Positions 35,091-44,118 are shown, counted from the first letter of the stretch. The stretch: DNA of 64,000 nucleotides from Peptococcaceae bacterium CEB3 (GCA_001029295.1 LDXJ01000064.1:62001-126000), one strand, 5' to 3'. A program made the numbers and translations. The notes: generated from the letters alone by a model not told the origin.

Positions 35091-36140
35091 ATGAGAGTTA
35101 ACCTTAAAGACGTGGCTCAATTGGCCGGGGTTTCTGTCGCCACGGCCAGCTTAGCCTTAAACAATAAGGGAGCGAGTAAAGAGACAATTGAACGGGTGAT
35201 GGCAGCAGCCAAAAAATTGAATTACGTGCAGAATTCCTTGGGCCGAAGTCTAATCACCGGGCGCAGTTACACGATTGCCCTTTATATTCTGAATGACAGG
35301 GACAACCCGGATTTAACCGGGGAGTGCACCTATTTCTATCCCTTCATGCGAGGCATCCTCGGTGAGGCGGAGAAGGCGGGTTACGCCCTCAGTTTTGCGG
35401 TGAAATTGTGGGACGACGCGGAGAAGCGCAATGTCCTCGTTCAAAGCGCCCAGAATAAATCCTGTGACGGCATGATCATCGTGCCTCAGTACACTCACCC
35501 CTACAGTTTCCTGCCGGACTTGGAACGACTCAAATTTCCTTATGTCATGGTGAATCCCTCAACTTCCTTTGACCGGGGCAAGTCAGTTTCCCTCGACAAT
35601 TATGCCGGTGCCGCCGCCGCGACTCAACACTTGCTTGAGAGCGGCTGCCGGAAGCCCGCGTATATCAACGGGTCGGAGAACCACTTTGACGCCGTGGTGC
35701 GCAAGCAGGCGTTCCTGGACGTAACCTCTCGGGCCGGGCTCGAAATAGGGGAGGACTCCCTCGTCAACGGTAACTTTACGACCTCCAGCGGGGCAACGGC
35801 GATGAAGGAACTTCTTCGACGCGGCGCTGACTTTGACGGGATCTTCTGTGCCAACGACTATATGGCTGCCGGGGCTATGAATGTACTGTTGGAAGCGGGC
35901 TACCGGATTCCGGAAGATGTTCAGATGATCGGTTTCGACGATACGGAGATAGCCCGTTCTATGCGGCCCGGGTTGACGACGGTGCATAATCCCACTTTTC
36001 AAATCGGCGTTCAGGCGATGCGGCGTTTGTTAGCCTATATCGCTGATCCCAATTATGTAGCGGGAGAAAAACTCTTTCAGGCGGAGTTGGTTATTCGGGA
36101 TTCGACCCGAAAATCGGTTCCGTTCCCGACAAAGATTTGA
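35091..36140 (+). CDS. LacI-family transcriptional regulator
   Basis: Repressor of 349 residues. The N-terminal helix-turn-helix (LKDVAQLAGVSVATASLALN, residues 5-24) is followed by a hinge and a sugar-binding type 1 periplasmic-like domain ending in GFDDTEIARSMRPGLTTVHN. It is cotranscribed with the preceding methyltransferase gene and lies in the transporter island, so it likely senses the imported compound. The palindrome TTAAAACGTTTTAA at 28729 is a plausible operator. A LacI regulator implies a sugar, nucleoside or polyol-like effector. Confidence 0.92.
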   Translation: MRVNLKDVAQLAGVSVATASLALNNKGASKETIERVMAAAKKLNYVQNSLGRSLITGRSYTIALYILNDRDNPDLTGECTYFYPFMRGILGEAEKAGYALSFAVKLWDDAEKRNVLVQSAQNKSCDGMIIVPQYTHPYSFLPDLERLKFPYVMVNPSTSFDRGKSVSLDNYAGAAAATQHLLESGCRKPAYINGSENHFDAVVRKQAFLDVTSRAGLEIGEDSLVNGNFTTSSGATAMKELLRRGADFDGIFCANDYMAAGAMNVLLEAGYRIPEDVQMIGFDDTEIARSMRPGLTTVHNPTFQIGVQAMRRLLAYIADPNYVAGEKLFQAELVIRDSTRKSVPFPTKI

Positions 36141-36315
36141 CATGGGCTGCCGGTACGGCGAAACGGGTTGAGCCGCGAGAACCTGAAAGATCGAGGACTC
36201 GATACAGGCAGCACAGCTGTTTCCTTTGGTGAGGACGTCCGGGGAGTCTTCAGGTATTAGAAAGAGAACAGCAAATGACAGGAATAGTTAAGCAGCAACT
36301 GAAGGAGGACAAATG

Positions 36316-36945
36316 ATGGAACGCGAACAAATCCAAGAACATGTGATTCTCGGCCACACTGCCCAAACGGAGACCGGAGTGAGGGAACTGCTTTCCGCAG
36401 GCGTTAGTGTGGATGAAATTATTCAGAAAGTACTGGTGCCCGCCATGGCTGTGGTGGGAGAGAAGTTCAGGCGCAACGAGATTTTCGTTCCGGAGATGCT
36501 CATCGCCGCCCGGGCCATGCAGGCTGGCCTGAATGTCCTAGAACCGCTGATTCTGCAGCAGGGCCGGCAGTATTTGGGGAAAGTCGTGATCGGCACAGTC
36601 AAAGGGGACTTGCACGATATCGGCAAGAAGCTGGTAGCCACCATGCTCCAAGGCGCCGGCTGGGATGTGATTGATCTGGGAGTGGATGTCTCTCCGGGAA
36701 AATTCCTGGCTGCGGTCAGAGAGCACAAACCGGCGATTGTGGGCTTATCCGCGCTGTTGACGACCACCATGCCCAACATGAAGGCGGTGATCGACTTGTT
36801 GAAAGCAGACGGGGTACGGGATAAGGTTCGGGTTATGGTCGGTGGCGCACCCGTAACGGAGAAGTATGCCAGGGAAATCGGAGCCGATGGCTTTGCTGCA
36901 GACGCCGGGGAAGCCGTGGAAACGTGCGCGGCATTTGTCGCTTGA
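36316..36945 (+). CDS. Corrinoid (B12-binding) methyl carrier protein
   Basis: Methyl-carrier protein of 209 residues of the MtaC/MtvC type. An N-terminal helical cap (about 1-85) precedes a cobalamin-binding Rossmann domain with the DxHxxG motif GDLHDIG (Asp98, His100, Gly103), GLSALLTTTM and GGAPVT. His100 would be the lower cobalt ligand. It accepts a methyl group from a methyltransferase I and passes it to tetrahydrofolate through the MeTr encoded at 43324. ATG codons at 36313 and 36316 both fit aaggagg; the second has the better spacing (7). A perfect hairpin follows. Confidence 0.93.
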   Translation: MEREQIQEHVILGHTAQTETGVRELLSAGVSVDEIIQKVLVPAMAVVGEKFRRNEIFVPEMLIAARAMQAGLNVLEPLILQQGRQYLGKVVIGTVKGDLHDIGKKLVATMLQGAGWDVIDLGVDVSPGKFLAAVREHKPAIVGLSALLTTTMPNMKAVIDLLKADGVRDKVRVMVGGAPVTEKYAREIGADGFAADAGEAVETCAAFVA

Positions 36946-36965
36946 CGGGAGGGCAGCCTGCCAGT

Positions 36966-36993
36966 CCAGCACTCAGTAGGAGCTGAGTGCTGG
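36966..36993 (+). terminator. Terminator-like hairpin after the corrinoid protein gene
   Basis: CCAGCACTCAG (36966-36976) pairs perfectly with CTGAGTGCTGG (36983-36993) over 6 bases. No T-run follows, because the insertion-sequence end at 37001 begins there; it may be a terminator whose T-tract was lost, or part of that element. Confidence 0.5.
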
Positions 36994-37000
36994 AACTTGA

Positions 37001-37033
37001 GAATCCTCGCGTTTCAACGCGGGGAGGAAGTAA
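37001..37033 (+). mobile_element. Second copy of the IS200/IS605-type right end
   Basis: Matches 9969-9999 at 30 of 31 positions; the stem CCTCGCG/CGCGGGG encloses TTTCAA, followed by aggaagtaa. There is no transposase gene nearby. It directly abuts a truncated Uma2 gene, consistent with an element that inserted or recombined here and was then lost. Confidence 0.5.
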
Positions 37034-37226
37034 TGATGACGTCACTCCCTGGCCCTTGCGCACCCCGATTGGAATATAGTTCTCCGCTTAACTCTTGGTG
37101 AATCGTTCTTGGCGTGGGAACCAAAATTAACCTCCCCCCAATCAGCTCGTATTGGTTATCATCGTCTATTTTCAAATAATCTTCATAGGTATACAACCTC
37201 TCGGTCCCGGCCTTTTCCGTACGCAT
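37014..37226 (-). pseudogene. Truncated Uma2-family endonuclease gene
   Basis: From an ATG at 37226 on the minus strand the product reads RLYTYEDYLKIDDDNQYELI and then GGRLILVPTPRTIHQ, the unmistakable N-terminus of Uma2 (DUF820) proteins. These belong to the PD-(D/E)XK nuclease superfamily and are normally about 190 residues. Homology stops after about 50 residues (near 37070) and the frame ends at the insertion-sequence end. The catalytic core is missing, so the gene is dead. No ribosome-binding site was checked as functional. Confidence 0.75.
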
Positions 37227-37502
37227 TATCGACAACCCCCTTGTAAGCTCTAACCAATCCCAAAAACCATCTACCCAAAGACTACTTTTTTAACTAAATA
37301 TTGTCAAGTACTCGACAATTCATGGAGTGACTGCTCCTCGGCTAGAGTTGGTTCGCTGATCCTGGGAGGAGGCCTTGCGTTAGGGGAGGCGGCCGGAAGT
37401 GCTCGGATAAAAGGAAACTTTTCCTAGGGGAAACCGTTAGCTTTTCTCGCCCCCTGTCGTCTATATAGTATAGATATATTATAATGGGAGGGCGTGGTCA
37501 TA

Positions 37503-38066
37503 ATGAACAGAATACTATTTCCGGTAATTTGTGTTATATTCCTTTTGGTTTCTGGTTGTAATTCAACTTCCGACTCGACAGGCAAAAAGATAAATACCGT
37601 CAAGACCCAAATGAATATCAGTTCAGAAAGCGAGGGGAAACGAATTATTACCAAAAATAATGCTGCTGATTTAGTAAAAATACCGAATAAGATATTATAT
37701 TATCATCAAGGAAAATCTACTGTCATACCCAATAATGATCCGAGATTCAATAATCTTATCAACATGACAAAAGCAAGACTTGACGGCAGTATTGACATCT
37801 ATAAATCTGTCATTACTCTGTCAGATGTAAGTGCCCAAAAAGAAAAAACCGATTTACTAGAATTCGTTTATGACAATAATGTTGAAGTATTTTGGAAGCC
37901 GCATGCTAACGGACAAACTCAATACCAATACAGGCTCGTATACAATTCGCTAATTTTTCCTTTAGATGGTACTAGGCGAGATTGGCTCATTGTTTTGCCT
38001 ATCCAAAATGGACCACTAGGCCCATTGAAATCGCCAGACGAGTTGTTAAAATATCTTAACACCTAA
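37503..38066 (+). CDS. AT-rich orphan lipoprotein
   Basis: A 187-residue protein with a signal peptide and lipobox LVSGC (lipidated Cys19), then a polar domain with no family I recognise; segments include YLLF-free strands such as QYQYRLVYNSLIFPLDG and DWLIVLPIQNGPLGP. Codon use is visibly AT-rich compared with every neighbour, a sign of recent acquisition. gggaggg lies upstream of both a GTG at 37494 and the ATG at 37503; the ATG gives the better signal peptide. A hairpin follows at 38083-38130. Confidence 0.65.
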   Translation: MNRILFPVICVIFLLVSGCNSTSDSTGKKINTVKTQMNISSESEGKRIITKNNAADLVKIPNKILYYHQGKSTVIPNNDPRFNNLINMTKARLDGSIDIYKSVITLSDVSAQKEKTDLLEFVYDNNVEVFWKPHANGQTQYQYRLVYNSLIFPLDGTRRDWLIVLPIQNGPLGPLKSPDELLKYLNT

Positions 38067-38082
38067 ATACGAATACAAGATG

Positions 38083-38130
38083 GAAGCTAGAAAGCCCCCT
38101 CTTCGCGTTAGCGGATGAGGGGGCAGCTTC
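38083..38130 (+). terminator. Probable terminator after the AT-rich lipoprotein gene
   Basis: GCCCCCTC (38094-38101) pairs with GAGGGGGC (38117-38124), extended by GAAGCT (38083-38088) with AGCTTC (38125-38130). There is no T-run, so termination efficiency is uncertain. Confidence 0.5.
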
Positions 38131-38300
38131 TGTACGCCTAGCCAGCATCGGTGTTTCTATAACTATTATTGGCAAAACTCAGTAGTCACTGAATCGTTCA
38201 TTGAGCGGGTTTCAGCTGTTCTTATTTGGAACTACTCAGTGGCTAAATGGAACAAAAGAAATTGGTTGAGGAGCTTTAGGCCTGATGAGACTGCGAAAAA

Positions 38301-39128
38301 TCAGATATCCCGCCGGTTGAAGCGCCCGACCGCGGCGAGGACAAAGCAGAGGATATAGAGGCCGGTGTAGAGCAGCATCCAGACACTGGGCTCGGCTTGA
38401 ACGCCAAAGGGGCCCAAGAAGTTCCCGGTCAAGGACCGTGCCGCACCGGACTGGACGGTGGCTATGATCTTGCGGTAGAGGGCGTCGGCGGGCATGATCA
38501 GGCTGGAAAGGATACCCAGGTGAATCAGGGTGCCGTTCTTCAGCAGATAACCGACTTGTTCGATCATCCCCCCTAACCAGCCTACGGCGTAGAGCATGAA
38601 GACCGCAATTCCGTTGGCGAGGGTTGGTAAGAGGGTTGTCCCGTAGATTGTCACGGACAAAAGGATAAGGGGTTGCAAGGTGAAAAGGAGGACCGGAAAG
38701 AGGCGGTAGGGCAGCGGTAGGCCGGTTAAGACGGTGACCAGAGCCGACAGCGCGGTATAGTAGAGCAAGGAGAAGATGGCGAGGAGAAGGGCGTAACCGA
38801 AGAACTTTCCCAGAATGACGTCTGAGCGGCGGATGGGGTGGGGCAAAATCGCCAAGATCGTGCCGCTTTCAATCTCAGCGGAAATGGCGCCGACCGCCGT
38901 CATCACGGTGAGAAAGGAAACGAGAAAACTGCCGAAGAAGAGCCCCAAGACAAAGAATTGTTGCACGATGAGAAAACGCAAAGGGTCAAGGTTCCGGGTC
39001 AGATTGGTATAGGCGAAACGGACGCCTATGCCGAAAAGGGCCAGAAAGAGCAAAGAGAGGAGGATGGTGACGTGGAGAATTTTACGGCGCACGACCTCTT
39101 TGATGGTCAGGCGGAGAATCGTCAGCAT
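38301..39128 (-). CDS. ABC-2 type transporter permease
   Basis: A 275-residue membrane protein with six hydrophobic segments of the ABC-2/NosY type. It opens MLTILRLTIKEVVRRKILHV and contains AEIESGTILAILPHPIRRSDVILGKFFGY, a family hallmark. It pairs with the ATPase encoded upstream (their genes overlap by 7 bases) as an exporter or membrane-remodelling system of unknown substrate. Confidence 0.88.
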   Translation of the reverse strand: MLTILRLTIKEVVRRKILHVTILLSLLFLALFGIGVRFAYTNLTRNLDPLRFLIVQQFFVLGLFFGSFLVSFLTVMTAVGAISAEIESGTILAILPHPIRRSDVILGKFFGYALLLAIFSLLYYTALSALVTVLTGLPLPYRLFPVLLFTLQPLILLSVTIYGTTLLPTLANGIAVFMLYAVGWLGGMIEQVGYLLKNGTLIHLGILSSLIMPADALYRKIIATVQSGAARSLTGNFLGPFGVQAEPSVWMLLYTGLYILCFVLAAVGRFNRRDI

Positions 39129-40060
39129 TTCCGCTCACCCCCTTCGCCCGCATCCTGGCGGTCGCCTTTTTCCAGGAGGTCAACAAAGAGTTCTTCCAAG
39201 GAAACATGGAGCGGCCGCAAAGAATAGAGTTCGGCCCCATGGGCGGCTATAGTTTGGACAACCCGGGGGATCATGGCACGGTTGGGTACGGACAAGATGA
39301 GATGCGGCCCCTGGCGCCGAGGAGACGGGCAGAGCCGAGTCAAGTCCGCCAGCAGTTCGTCGCTCATTTTCTCGAGCGAAAGTTCGATTTCCGTTTCACG
39401 GGTGAGGAGGTCGGCCATTCGTCCTTGGCGCACAATATGTCCCCTGTTGACGATGGCTACCCGGTCGCAAATCATTTCCACTTCACCCAAGAGGTGACTG
39501 TTGAGGAAGACGGTCTTGCCCCGGTCCCGCAAATTGAGCATGAGTTGTCTCACTTCGCGCCGGCCCAGAGGGTCCAGCGCGGAGGAAGGCTCGTCCAGGA
39601 AGATGAGGTCGGGATCGGGCAGGAGAGCGCAGGCCAGGCCGAGCCGCTGCTGCATTCCTTTGCTGTAAGATCCGACCCTTGCTCGGGCCTTGTCGGCCAG
39701 GCCGACTTCCTCCAGCAGTCTGGGAATGCGTTCGCTCTTTTCCGACCGGCTCAAACCCGATAAATCGGCGTGAAAGGAAAGAAGCTCTTGTCCGCTTAAC
39801 CAGGCCTGATAGCGGAAGTTTTCCGGCAGAAAGCCGACTTTCCGTCTGGCTTGGCTATTGCCTAAAGGTTGCCCCAAGACGGTGGCCGTTCCGGAGGTGG
39901 GTTTGAGGAGGCCAACCAACATCTTGATGAAAGTACTCTTGCCCGCTCCGTTGGGTCCCAAAAAACCGAAGATCTGCCCGGGCTCCAGAGCTAGGGAGAC
40001 TTCGGCGCAACCTACGGCGGAACCGTACATTTTTGTCAACCGTTGCGTTTCAAGAAGCAT
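39122..40060 (-). CDS. ABC transporter ATP-binding protein
   Basis: ATPase of 312 residues of the CcmA/NatA-like class. It shows Walker A GPNGAGKST, signature SYSKGMQQR, Walker B LIFLDEPSSALD and the switch His in FLNSHLLGE. A C-terminal domain (about 220-312) is typical of partners of ABC-2 permeases. The ATG at 40060 begins the conserved MLLETQRLTKMYG; the frame is open for 58 more codons upstream, but those are Arg/Pro-rich and unlike the family. It is the first gene of a two-gene minus-strand operon. Confidence 0.9.
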   Translation of the reverse strand: MLLETQRLTKMYGSAVGCAEVSLALEPGQIFGFLGPNGAGKSTFIKMLVGLLKPTSGTATVLGQPLGNSQARRKVGFLPENFRYQAWLSGQELLSFHADLSGLSRSEKSERIPRLLEEVGLADKARARVGSYSKGMQQRLGLACALLPDPDLIFLDEPSSALDPLGRREVRQLMLNLRDRGKTVFLNSHLLGEVEMICDRVAIVNRGHIVRQGRMADLLTRETEIELSLEKMSDELLADLTRLCPSPRRQGPHLILSVPNRAMIPRVVQTIAAHGAELYSLRPLHVSLEELFVDLLEKGDRQDAGEGGERKC

Positions 40061-40240
40061 TGACCTGTGACTCCATTCTTTGTAGTTTGTCCCGGGCCGT
40101 GTGCCGTGTCGTGTAAACGGTGTCTCGTTTTCGGGGGGAGGCGCCCTGTTCGCGGGCGTGCGCAGCGCAGCCACGTACAGGGCACCATGCACCGGACGGC
40201 CACGCACCGGGCACCTAGACAGCGGAGGTCGCATTGTGGG

Positions 40241-41371
40241 TTACCGCATGGAATCAGCCATGTTTAAACCTTGTTCGACAGTAAAATTACCCAAGAGCCC
40301 GTAAACGATTCCGTTCTTTTGCCAGATTAAAGCGTTTCGGGGGTGATCGGTTCCACCTCTGAGCCCCTGCGAGGTGGTCATGTAGACACCCGGCACGCCG
40401 GCGACCGTCACGTTCTGAGAGGTGCCTCTTAAAGAAGGTATGACCAGCGTGTGCTGCCAATCATTGACGGCCCGCAGTTCCTGCCGCAGATCATTGGGGA
40501 GAAAAGGCAGTGCGAGGATGGCATCGCGAATGGTTCCGACATCGGCATTCCCGGGAGCCGTGAGTTCCGGACTGCGGGCTTCGGCCACAACGAGAGGATT
40601 GGCGCCTTGATATGTGGTCCGCACTAAAACCGGAATCTTGGCTGTAAACGTCTTCCCGTTCAGGGAAGAGGGGAGAAAGGTCGTCGCCCCGAGTTCCTTG
40701 AGAACCGCATTGGTCTTTTGCGTATTCAGGGTAAAGTTAATTGTTCCCCCGGCGGTAATCCGGGTCACGCCTTGGGTATAGCCGGTCGGAAGCTTTGCCG
40801 GCAGAAGAGGTTGAAACCCCGCGATTTTGCCGGCTTCGGTCAGTGGCACCGTTCCGGGTCGTCCTGTTTTACTCATTTGCACTTGTCCTAAATCGCCGAG
40901 GGTGACTTTACCCACGCCATGATGCAGAGCCGTTTGAATCTGTTCAATGTCTCCGGGATTTAAAGAGAGGCTCTGTACTTGGTTGATCCGGAAGATATTT
41001 AAGAGATTGTCGGCAAAGGCCCGCACGGGAGCAAAAGTAAGGCCAAATCCGAGCACTGCCACGGCTGCCCCGGCGGCCACGACTTTGCGATATTTTGTCA
41101 ACATAAAGATCACTCCTTTTTCACGTCGGAAATTGCTTGGGTTTGGGAATAAGCCCTGATCCAATTCGACCCAGGCGGCGTCTGTGTCCACTGTCACAGC
41201 ATCCAGGTAAGCCTCTGTTTTAGCCGAGGCAAAGTTTCGATCCCGGGTGAGTTGTTCGATTCGGCCACGGCAAGAAGGACATGATTTGACATGTTCCTCC
41301 ACCTCCTGACGGGCAGGGTTTGTCAGCTCCCCGTCCAAGTAGGCTGTTAACGTTCCTTGGTCATAGCACAT
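40241..41371 (-). CDS. Anti-sigma factor with zinc-finger domain
   Basis: A 376-residue membrane protein. The N-terminus is a ZAS-type anti-sigma domain with His27-x3-Cys31-x2-Cys34 (EEHVKSCPSC). One transmembrane helix (KVVAAGAAVAVLGFGLTFAPV, about residues 95-115) leads to a large extracytoplasmic region. It holds the ECF sigma factor encoded just upstream inactive until a signal arrives; the extracytoplasmic part has no family I recognise. The ATG at 41371 is 9 bases from agggag and overlaps the sigma gene by 11 bases. Confidence 0.85.
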   Translation of the reverse strand: MCYDQGTLTAYLDGELTNPARQEVEEHVKSCPSCRGRIEQLTRDRNFASAKTEAYLDAVTVDTDAAWVELDQGLFPNPSNFRREKGVIFMLTKYRKVVAAGAAVAVLGFGLTFAPVRAFADNLLNIFRINQVQSLSLNPGDIEQIQTALHHGVGKVTLGDLGQVQMSKTGRPGTVPLTEAGKIAGFQPLLPAKLPTGYTQGVTRITAGGTINFTLNTQKTNAVLKELGATTFLPSSLNGKTFTAKIPVLVRTTYQGANPLVVAEARSPELTAPGNADVGTIRDAILALPFLPNDLRQELRAVNDWQHTLVIPSLRGTSQNVTVAGVPGVYMTTSQGLRGGTDHPRNALIWQKNGIVYGLLGNFTVEQGLNMADSMR

Positions 41372-41873
41372 TGTCATCACTCCCTGTAAGTAACAAATAC
41401 TCTTTGCGGAAACGTTCCCTGGCCCGGACCAGGATCGTGCCTACCGAACTCTCTCGTATGCCAAGGATTTTCGCTATTTCGGCGTAGCTGTGCCCGGAGG
41501 AGCGCAGCAGAAGGCAGGTTCTGTCCCGCGGGGGAAGTCCGGCCAAAACTTTGCGCGTGAATAGGATTTCCTCTTCTTGAAGAAGGGTGTCTTCGGGTTC
41601 ACAGATCCCCGACATCCCCACCTGAGACTCGTGCCTTACCCGACCGTTTTCCCGCCGGATTTGGTTAAAAGCCAGGTTCTTTCCGACCCGGGCCAACCAG
41701 CCGGAGATGTTGGAGAAGTGCTGAGGCGGGTGTTGAAAGAGCTTGAGAAAAGCATCTTGGGCAATGTCCTCCGCGGCGGTTTGATTGCCCAGGATGCCGG
41801 TGAGCAAGCGGCAGAGACCGGGGTAATGAACACGGAATATTTCTCTGAATTCGTCTGCTGTCAAGTGCTTCAT
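41361..41873 (-). CDS. ECF-type RNA polymerase sigma factor
   Basis: Sigma-70 family group 4 protein of 170 residues. Region 2 includes DIAQDAFLKLFQH and NISGWLARVGKNLAFNQIRR; region 4 has the helix-turn-helix SYAEIAKILGIRESSVGTIL. It is translationally coupled to its anti-sigma factor, the standard ECF arrangement. The target regulon is unknown; the adjacent ABC-2 exporter lies in the same direction and could be a target. The start ATG lacks a strong ribosome-binding site; gggg lies about 16 bases upstream. Confidence 0.88.
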   Translation of the reverse strand: MKHLTADEFREIFRVHYPGLCRLLTGILGNQTAAEDIAQDAFLKLFQHPPQHFSNISGWLARVGKNLAFNQIRRENGRVRHESQVGMSGICEPEDTLLQEEEILFTRKVLAGLPPRDRTCLLLRSSGHSYAEIAKILGIRESSVGTILVRARERFRKEYLLLTGSDDNVL

Positions 41874-41914
41874 CTGACCGCCGCAGCGGCACCCCCTCAA
41901 GAAGTCATTCACAC

Positions 41915-41947
41915 CTATACAACAATTAAACCGCGCGTTTTGTGACA
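41915..41947 (-). promoter_or_regulatory. Possible ECF promoter for the sigma/anti-sigma pair
   Basis: On the minus strand TGTCACAAAA (-35-like, 41947-41938) is followed 17 bases later by GTATAG (41920-41915). ECF promoters often carry an AAC- or CACA-type -35 and short -10, and most ECF genes autoregulate. Pattern-based only. Confidence 0.3.
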
Positions 41948-42174
41948 GAGCAAAAAGAAAAAAGTTCACGATCGTCACTTTGGATGACGCTCGCGTTGAA
42001 GCAGGGTATCTGCCATGATATAATGCGCCAAAAGGTGAAAAATAGATGGGGCGGAACATGGATTGGCGGCGAACGGCAGCGGAACTGCCCGCCTCAGTTG
42101 GAATGATCGCCGGGACGATTTGAGTGATCCGTGGGACGAGGGGAAGAAACTGTAGATGACGGGGTGAAAGAACG

Positions 42175-42546
42175 ATGGGCGAGGATGACCGAGATGAACG
42201 AATTGAGGCAATCAAAGCGATTAGCCCCATTCGGCCTGCGCACAGAGTTGCGCTTATCAATCCGCGCAGGGGCCGGCGTGAACTGAGGTATCAACTGAAC
42301 CGCTATCAGCGGACCCACAAGCCGGAGAGCCATAGGCCCAAAGCAGTTGAGCAGGGAAATCCCATGCCGGAAAGCCTTAAGCCGGCAGGAAAAAAGGCTG
42401 CAAGCGTTCAACCGGCGCGGAAAAAGGGGCTGGCTGATTCTCGGGGCACCAGTTCGGGCTCCGCCATTGCTTTGAACGGTACGGAGTCTCTTGCCAGGTA
42501 TAAGAAGCGTGTTGCCTATGACCGGACCGTTATCCTCGGTGAGTAG
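42175..42546 (+). CDS. Hypothetical basic protein
   Basis: A 123-residue frame with ggggtgaaag upstream of its ATG. The product is basic and polar (SPIRPAHRVALINPRRGRRE; a Lys/Pro/Ser-rich middle) with no membrane segment, ending DRTVILGE. Composition agrees with the surrounding genome rather than the AT-rich inserts. I do not recognise a family. It is convergent with the AT-rich gene at 42568. It could be a real small DNA- or RNA-associated protein or a chance frame. Confidence 0.45.
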   Translation: MGEDDRDERIEAIKAISPIRPAHRVALINPRRGRRELRYQLNRYQRTHKPESHRPKAVEQGNPMPESLKPAGKKAASVQPARKKGLADSRGTSSGSAIALNGTESLARYKKRVAYDRTVILGE

Positions 42547-42567
42547 GCCAATTTTTGCGGACCATCC

Positions 42568-43032
42568 TTAACCTTGACCCATGTCATCTATCAACCAAGG
42601 TGTATGATTATTTTCTTTAATTAAAACAAAATCTTCGGTTTGGATTCCACTGGGCAATAGATAACCGCGACATAGGGATATATAAGTGACTTTGTACGCC
42701 ACAACATTATTCGGTTTAATTCCGTTAATTCTCCCGCGACCGTACCCCAAATAAGCGTTAACTTCGGTCAAGTCGTCATTTCCGATACTCAAAAGCTTCA
42801 TGAATATAAGATCCTTAAAACCAAAAACCATGTTAGGCTTATTATGCCATTGGGTTAATGTGGACAGCAAACCCTGCCTGTTTTTCTCATTGTAGAATTT
42901 GAAATAATTTTCTATTACTTGTCTGGGCCGTTGTGAACTGTCCGTGTTAGCAGGAGGATTTTCAATGCCACCTTTGATCAAAGCAAAAAGAAACAAGGTG
43001 GCCAGGACAAGGATTACTAAAGCTTTCTTCAA
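42568..43032 (-). CDS. AT-rich small secreted protein (DUF4829-like)
   Basis: A 154-residue protein with an N-terminal signal/anchor helix (ALVILVLATLFLFALIKGG) and a domain containing QVIENYFKFYNEKNRQGLL and STLTQWHNKPNMVFGFKDL, which I associate with DUF4829 proteins of Bacillota; the function of that family is unknown. The start is a TTG with ggaggtgagg upstream. Base composition is visibly AT-rich, like the lipoprotein gene at 37503, suggesting both arrived from elsewhere. Confidence 0.7.
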   Translation of the reverse strand: MKKALVILVLATLFLFALIKGGIENPPANTDSSQRPRQVIENYFKFYNEKNRQGLLSTLTQWHNKPNMVFGFKDLIFMKLLSIGNDDLTEVNAYLGYGRGRINGIKPNNVVAYKVTYISLCRGYLLPSGIQTEDFVLIKENNHTPWLIDDMGQG

Positions 43033-43323
43033 GTCAAACCCTCACCTCCAACGTAGTACTGCTAACGATTTCTATCGCCACTACCATTATAAGGAGGAAT
43101 TGGCCGGGCTGTCAATTTGTGTATTCTACGTTGACTCATTCCTTGGCCGGCGGATTTGCGATGTGGATCCAATATACTTGTCGGGTCATGCGAAAAAATG
43201 TTTGTCAAAAAGGGCGGAATCGGGATAGAATATACTCGTGGTTTTGTGGTTCGGTCTGGAAAAGTACGTTTCCGACCCTGCAAAATAATTTTGCGGAGAA
43301 ATTCAGAAGGGGGCAAATTTGTA

Positions 43324-44118
43324 GTGATCATCGTAGGAGAATTGATCAATTCCACCCGGAAGGCGGTTGCCCAGGCAATCGAACAAAAGGACAAGCCTTA
43401 TTTGCAGGATTTGGCAAAACGCCAGGCTGAATCGGGTGCCGCTTTCATCGACATCAACACGGCAGCCAGCGGCAATGAGATCGAGAACATGAAATGGGTG
43501 GTTGAGCTCGTCCAAGAAGTGACAGATACTCCCCTCTGTATTGACAGCCCCAGTGCGGCGGCTTTGCAAACCGGTCTGCAACTTTGCCGGCAAAAGTCTT
43601 TAGTGAATTCCATCACGGCGGAGAAGGAGCGCTGGGAGCAGGTATTGCCTTTGGTAACAGAGTTCAAAACAGGGGTTATTGCCCTGTGCATGGAAGACGG
43701 TGGCATGCCGGAAAGCACGGAGGACCGGCTGCGCGTGGCGGAGAAGCTGGTCACGGGGCTGACCGCCGCCGGTGTGGCGGAGACCGATATCTACCTTGAC
43801 CCCCTGATCAAACCCCTCGGGGTTAATCATAAGTTTGGGGTGGAGGTGTTGGAGACCACCCGGCTCCTGCGGGAACGTTATCCTGAGGTCCATATCATTT
43901 CCGGACTTTCCAATGTTTCATTCGGACTGCCCGAACGCAGGCTGATCAACCGGGCATTTATGACCATGAGCGTCGCCATGGGGATGGACGCTTTCATTCT
44001 TGATCCCTTGGATCAGGTCATGATGTCGTTTTTGGCGGCATCACGGGCTTTGGCCGGGCAGGATGAGTACTGCATGGACTACATTGCCGGGGTACGGGCA
44101 GGAAAAGTCAAAGCTTAA
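43324..44118 (+). CDS. Methyltetrahydrofolate:corrinoid methyltransferase (MeTr/AcsE-like)
   Basis: Pterin-binding TIM-barrel (DHPS-like) enzyme of 264 residues, the size of AcsE. It begins MIIVGELINSTRKAV and shows AAFIDINTAASGNE, the PLCIDSPSAAAL strand, LDPLIKPLGVNH and ISGLSNVSFGLPER, all family hallmarks. In O-demethylase systems this is methyltransferase II, moving the methyl from the corrinoid protein to tetrahydrofolate. The GTG at 43324 has agaaggggg 9 bases upstream and matches the family N-terminus; the 56-codon upstream extension is not homologous. It is part of the methyl-transfer island despite the 6 kb interruption. Confidence 0.92.
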   Translation: MIIVGELINSTRKAVAQAIEQKDKPYLQDLAKRQAESGAAFIDINTAASGNEIENMKWVVELVQEVTDTPLCIDSPSAAALQTGLQLCRQKSLVNSITAEKERWEQVLPLVTEFKTGVIALCMEDGGMPESTEDRLRVAEKLVTGLTAAGVAETDIYLDPLIKPLGVNHKFGVEVLETTRLLRERYPEVHIISGLSNVSFGLPERRLINRAFMTMSVAMGMDAFILDPLDQVMMSFLAASRALAGQDEYCMDYIAGVRAGKVKA

